Below, one piece after another: positions 62,531-64,000 of a stretch of DNA of 64,000 nt. Under the pieces are notes generated by a model. The model did not search any database. It had not been told where the DNA came from and worked only from the letters and a program-made list of their open reading frames with translations. Numbering within the stretch: the stretch's first letter is position 1; every line of letters starts with the position of its first letter. The DNA comes from Sarcina sp. DSM 11001 (lineage in GTDB: Bacteria > Bacillota > Clostridia > Lachnospirales > Lachnospiraceae): contig NZ_FNFZ01000011.1 of NCBI RefSeq assembly GCF_900101015.1, positions 1 to 64,000 of the forward strand, read 5' to 3'. The translations under genes were made by a program, and so were the position numbers.

Positions 62531-62607
62531 AGAGCAGTCGATGACGGCTGCAGGGAGTAACAAAAAAACAGAGCAGTCGATGACGGCTGCAGGGAGTAAC
62601 AAAAAAC
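62531..62607 (+). repeat. 39-bp duplication between polA and walJ-like gene
   Basis: AGAGCAGTCGATGACGGCTG and the rest of the unit occur at 62531 and 62570. Each copy carries the GCAGGGAGTAAC that serves as ribosome site for the next gene, so there are two tandem ribosome sites. Confidence 0.9.
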
Positions 62608-63405
62608 ATGCGATTTGAAAGTATTGCCAGCGGAAGCAGCGGCAATTGTATCTATGTGGGTTCGGACAGGACCCATCTGCTGATGGATGTGGGCATCAGC
62701 AGGAAGAGGACCGGGCAGGCTCTTCATGACATCGGACTGGATTTCAAGGACATCGACGGCATCTTTCTGACCCATGAACACTCGGACCATATCATGGGGC
62801 TGCCGGTGATCGCCAAATATTCGCAGATGCCGATCTACGCGACGAAGGGGACGATCAGAGCCCTGGCCAGGATGCCGAAATACCGGGATATCGATCCGGA
62901 CCGGTTTATCTGTATCCGCGCCGATGAGCCGGTCAGTGTGGGAGATCTCAAGATCGACCCCATGACGATTTCCCACGACGCGGCGGAGCCAGTGGGCTAC
63001 CGGGTTTATGAAGGCAGCAAGAAAGCCTGCATCTGCACAGACCTGGGCTGCTATACAGACTATACCCAGGCCTGCCTGCAGGACTCGGACGTCCTTCTTC
63101 TGGAATCCAACCACGATATCAACATGCTGCAGGTCGGGCATTATCCTTATTCCCTCAAACAGCGCATCCTGGGTAACCGCGGCCACCTGTCAAACGCCGC
63201 GAGCGGGCAGCTGCTCAGCCGGGTGCTCAACAGCCATCTGAAGGGGATTTTCCTGGGACATCTGAGCAAAGAAAACAACATCCCGGAGCTTGCTTTTGAG
63301 ACTGTCCGCGTAGAGCTCATGTTCTCGGAAGCAGGGTACCGCGCCGAGGAGCTCCCCATCCGGGTGGCGGAACGCGATGTCCCGTCGGGTCTCGTGGAGT
63401 TGTAA
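62608..63405 (+). CDS. WalJ/YycJ-like metallo-beta-lactamase-fold hydrolase
   Basis: An MBL-fold phosphodiesterase-type protein; YycJ/WalJ members are linked to the WalRK system and DNA repair. MRFESIASGSSGNCIYVGSD and THEHSDHIMGLPVIA (HxHxDH) are family motifs, and later metal ligands are in DLGCYTDY and LESNHDINML. HLSKENNIPELAFETVR closes the domain. Length is 265 residues. No walRK genes are near, so the family rather than the pathway is certain. Confidence 0.88.
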   Translation: MRFESIASGSSGNCIYVGSDRTHLLMDVGISRKRTGQALHDIGLDFKDIDGIFLTHEHSDHIMGLPVIAKYSQMPIYATKGTIRALARMPKYRDIDPDRFICIRADEPVSVGDLKIDPMTISHDAAEPVGYRVYEGSKKACICTDLGCYTDYTQACLQDSDVLLLESNHDINMLQVGHYPYSLKQRILGNRGHLSNAASGQLLSRVLNSHLKGIFLGHLSKENNIPELAFETVRVELMFSEAGYRAEELPIRVAERDVPSGLVEL

Positions 63406-63443
63406 AAGCACTGACTGATTACAACGCAGCTGCATTCTGCGTA

Positions 63444-63590
63444 CAGGATTATATTAGCGTAAGGGACTAAATCAGCATGCGGGATTAAATCAGCGTGCGG
63501 GATTAAGTCAGCATGCGGGATTAAATCAGCGTGCGGGATTAAATCAGCATGCGGGATTAATTGCGCAGGGATTATATTAGCGAAAGGATT
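63444..63590 (+). repeat. 18-bp tandem repeats upstream of coaE
   Basis: Units GGGATTAAATCAGCATGC and GGGATTAAATCAGCGTGC alternate with an exact 18-bp period from 63463 to 63552, then decay (GGGATTATATTAGCGAAA) into the coaE ribosome site. About eight units in total, with a 36-bp higher-order pattern. Confidence 0.92.
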
Positions 63591-63595
63591 TTATT

Positions 63596-64000
63596 ATGAA
63601 ACTGATCGGTGTGACCGGCGGAGTGGGATCCGGAAAATCGGAGATCCTCCGCTATCTGCAGACAACTTATAACTGTCGGATCCTGATGGCCGATGATGCG
63701 GCCCGCGCTCTTGAAGCACCGGGCGGCGGGATCTATGAAGACCTGATCGCTCTTTTAGAGGAATATCCGGGCACGGAGCCGATCACTCATCCTGACGGGC
63801 AGATCAATAACCCTGAAATGGCGCGCCGGATTTTTTCGAACCCGGCACTCCGGGAGAGAGTCAACCAGATGGTGCACCCTGCGGTAAAAATCTATGCGCT
63901 GGATGAGTACAAAAAAGAGTGTGAAGCCGGCAGGATCGACTTTTTTGTCCTGGAGGCAGCGCTCCTCATCGAGGCGGGCTACACGGCCGACATGGATTCC
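63596..64000 (+). CDS. coaE: Dephospho-CoA kinase, 3' end beyond the window
   Basis: CoaE phosphorylates dephospho-CoA in the last step of CoA synthesis. The visible 135 codons begin MKLIGVTGGVGSGKSEILRY with the P-loop. ADDAARALEAPGG (the usual D-x-A/x-x region), PEMARRIFSNPALRERVNQM with HP following, and FVLEAALLIEAGY are typical. The ATG at 63596 follows GCGAAAGGATT. The reading frame is open at the window edge. Confidence 0.93.
   Translation, partial: MKLIGVTGGVGSGKSEILRYLQTTYNCRILMADDAARALEAPGGGIYEDLIALLEEYPGTEPITHPDGQINNPEMARRIFSNPALRERVNQMVHPAVKIYALDEYKKECEAGRIDFFVLEAALLIEAGYTADMDS

Noticed and set aside
63444-63590. CRISPR array
   Set aside because: The 18-bp units abut without unique spacers, and no cas genes are in the window; this is a simple tandem repeat.

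Overview
The window reads as a chromosomal segment of an anaerobic Gram-positive bacterium of the Clostridia, most likely a Lachnospiraceae-type gut anaerobe. This is inferred from three things: a Firmicutes-style division/cell-wall (dcw) cluster, oxygen-sensitive Fe-S and hydrogenase-maturation genes, and strong GGAGG-type ribosome binding sites. Almost every gene is on the + strand; the clear exception is a citrate synthase at 57.5-58.9 kb. No phage, CRISPR array, rRNA or intact insertion sequence was seen.

Layout. 0-3.4 kb: a low-complexity hypothetical protein, ychF and lgt. 3.7-15.6 kb: a dcw cluster (mraZ, rsmH, ftsL-like, a transpeptidase PBP, mraY, murD, ftsW/spoVE-like, ftsQ/divIB, ftsZ) with a three-box MraZ operator; murE, murF, murG and murC are absent. 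15.8-27.2 kb: tRNA-Ala(CGC), recD2, an NCS2 permease, an NSS sodium symporter, tRNA-Trp(CCA), a short antitoxin-like ORF, a secreted protein, dtd and a psuG with an extra N-terminal domain.

27.5-53 kb is the accessory core. It carries two nitrogenase-superfamily systems. System 1 is NifH-like 1 plus a single 919-residue protein that joins a NifD-like and a NifK-like half. System 2 is NifH-like 2, NifD-like, NifK-like, a 2[4Fe-4S] ferredoxin and a NapH-like membrane Fe-S protein, with a double-glycine-leader peptide gene between its nifH and nifD. Between the two systems lie hypF (interrupted by an in-frame TAA), hypC, hypD and hypE (assembly of Fe(CN)2CO), a TM1266-type regulator, a Cys-type formate dehydrogenase flanked by two paralogous NuoF-GltD fusion flavoproteins, and a peroxiredoxin. 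Downstream are a FAH-family protein and hydF. No nifB, nifE, nifN or hydrogenase structural gene is in the window. The D-like subunits lack the FeMo-cofactor ligand region of true nitrogenase, so an unknown reductase (or a reductase plus a scaffold) is more plausible than N2 fixation. A reasonable model is that formate oxidation feeds electrons through the flavoprotein/ferredoxin/NapH chain to the NifH-like reductases.

53-64 kb: an unrecognised conserved protein, threonine aldolase-like, pgeF-like, an acidic membrane-anchored protein, citrate synthase (minus strand), a zinc-finger anti-sigma-like membrane protein, polA, a WalJ-like hydrolase and the start of coaE, which runs off the window.

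Two sequence-level habits stand out. First, at least ten genes have tandem duplications anchored on their own 3' end, and many intergenic gaps are degenerate tandem repeats with 11-76 bp periods. Second, many conserved enzymes carry low-complexity in-frame insertions. A ~62-bp hairpin element resembling IS200/IS605-type ends occurs four times; three copies flank the system-2 nifD-like gene as inverted repeats.
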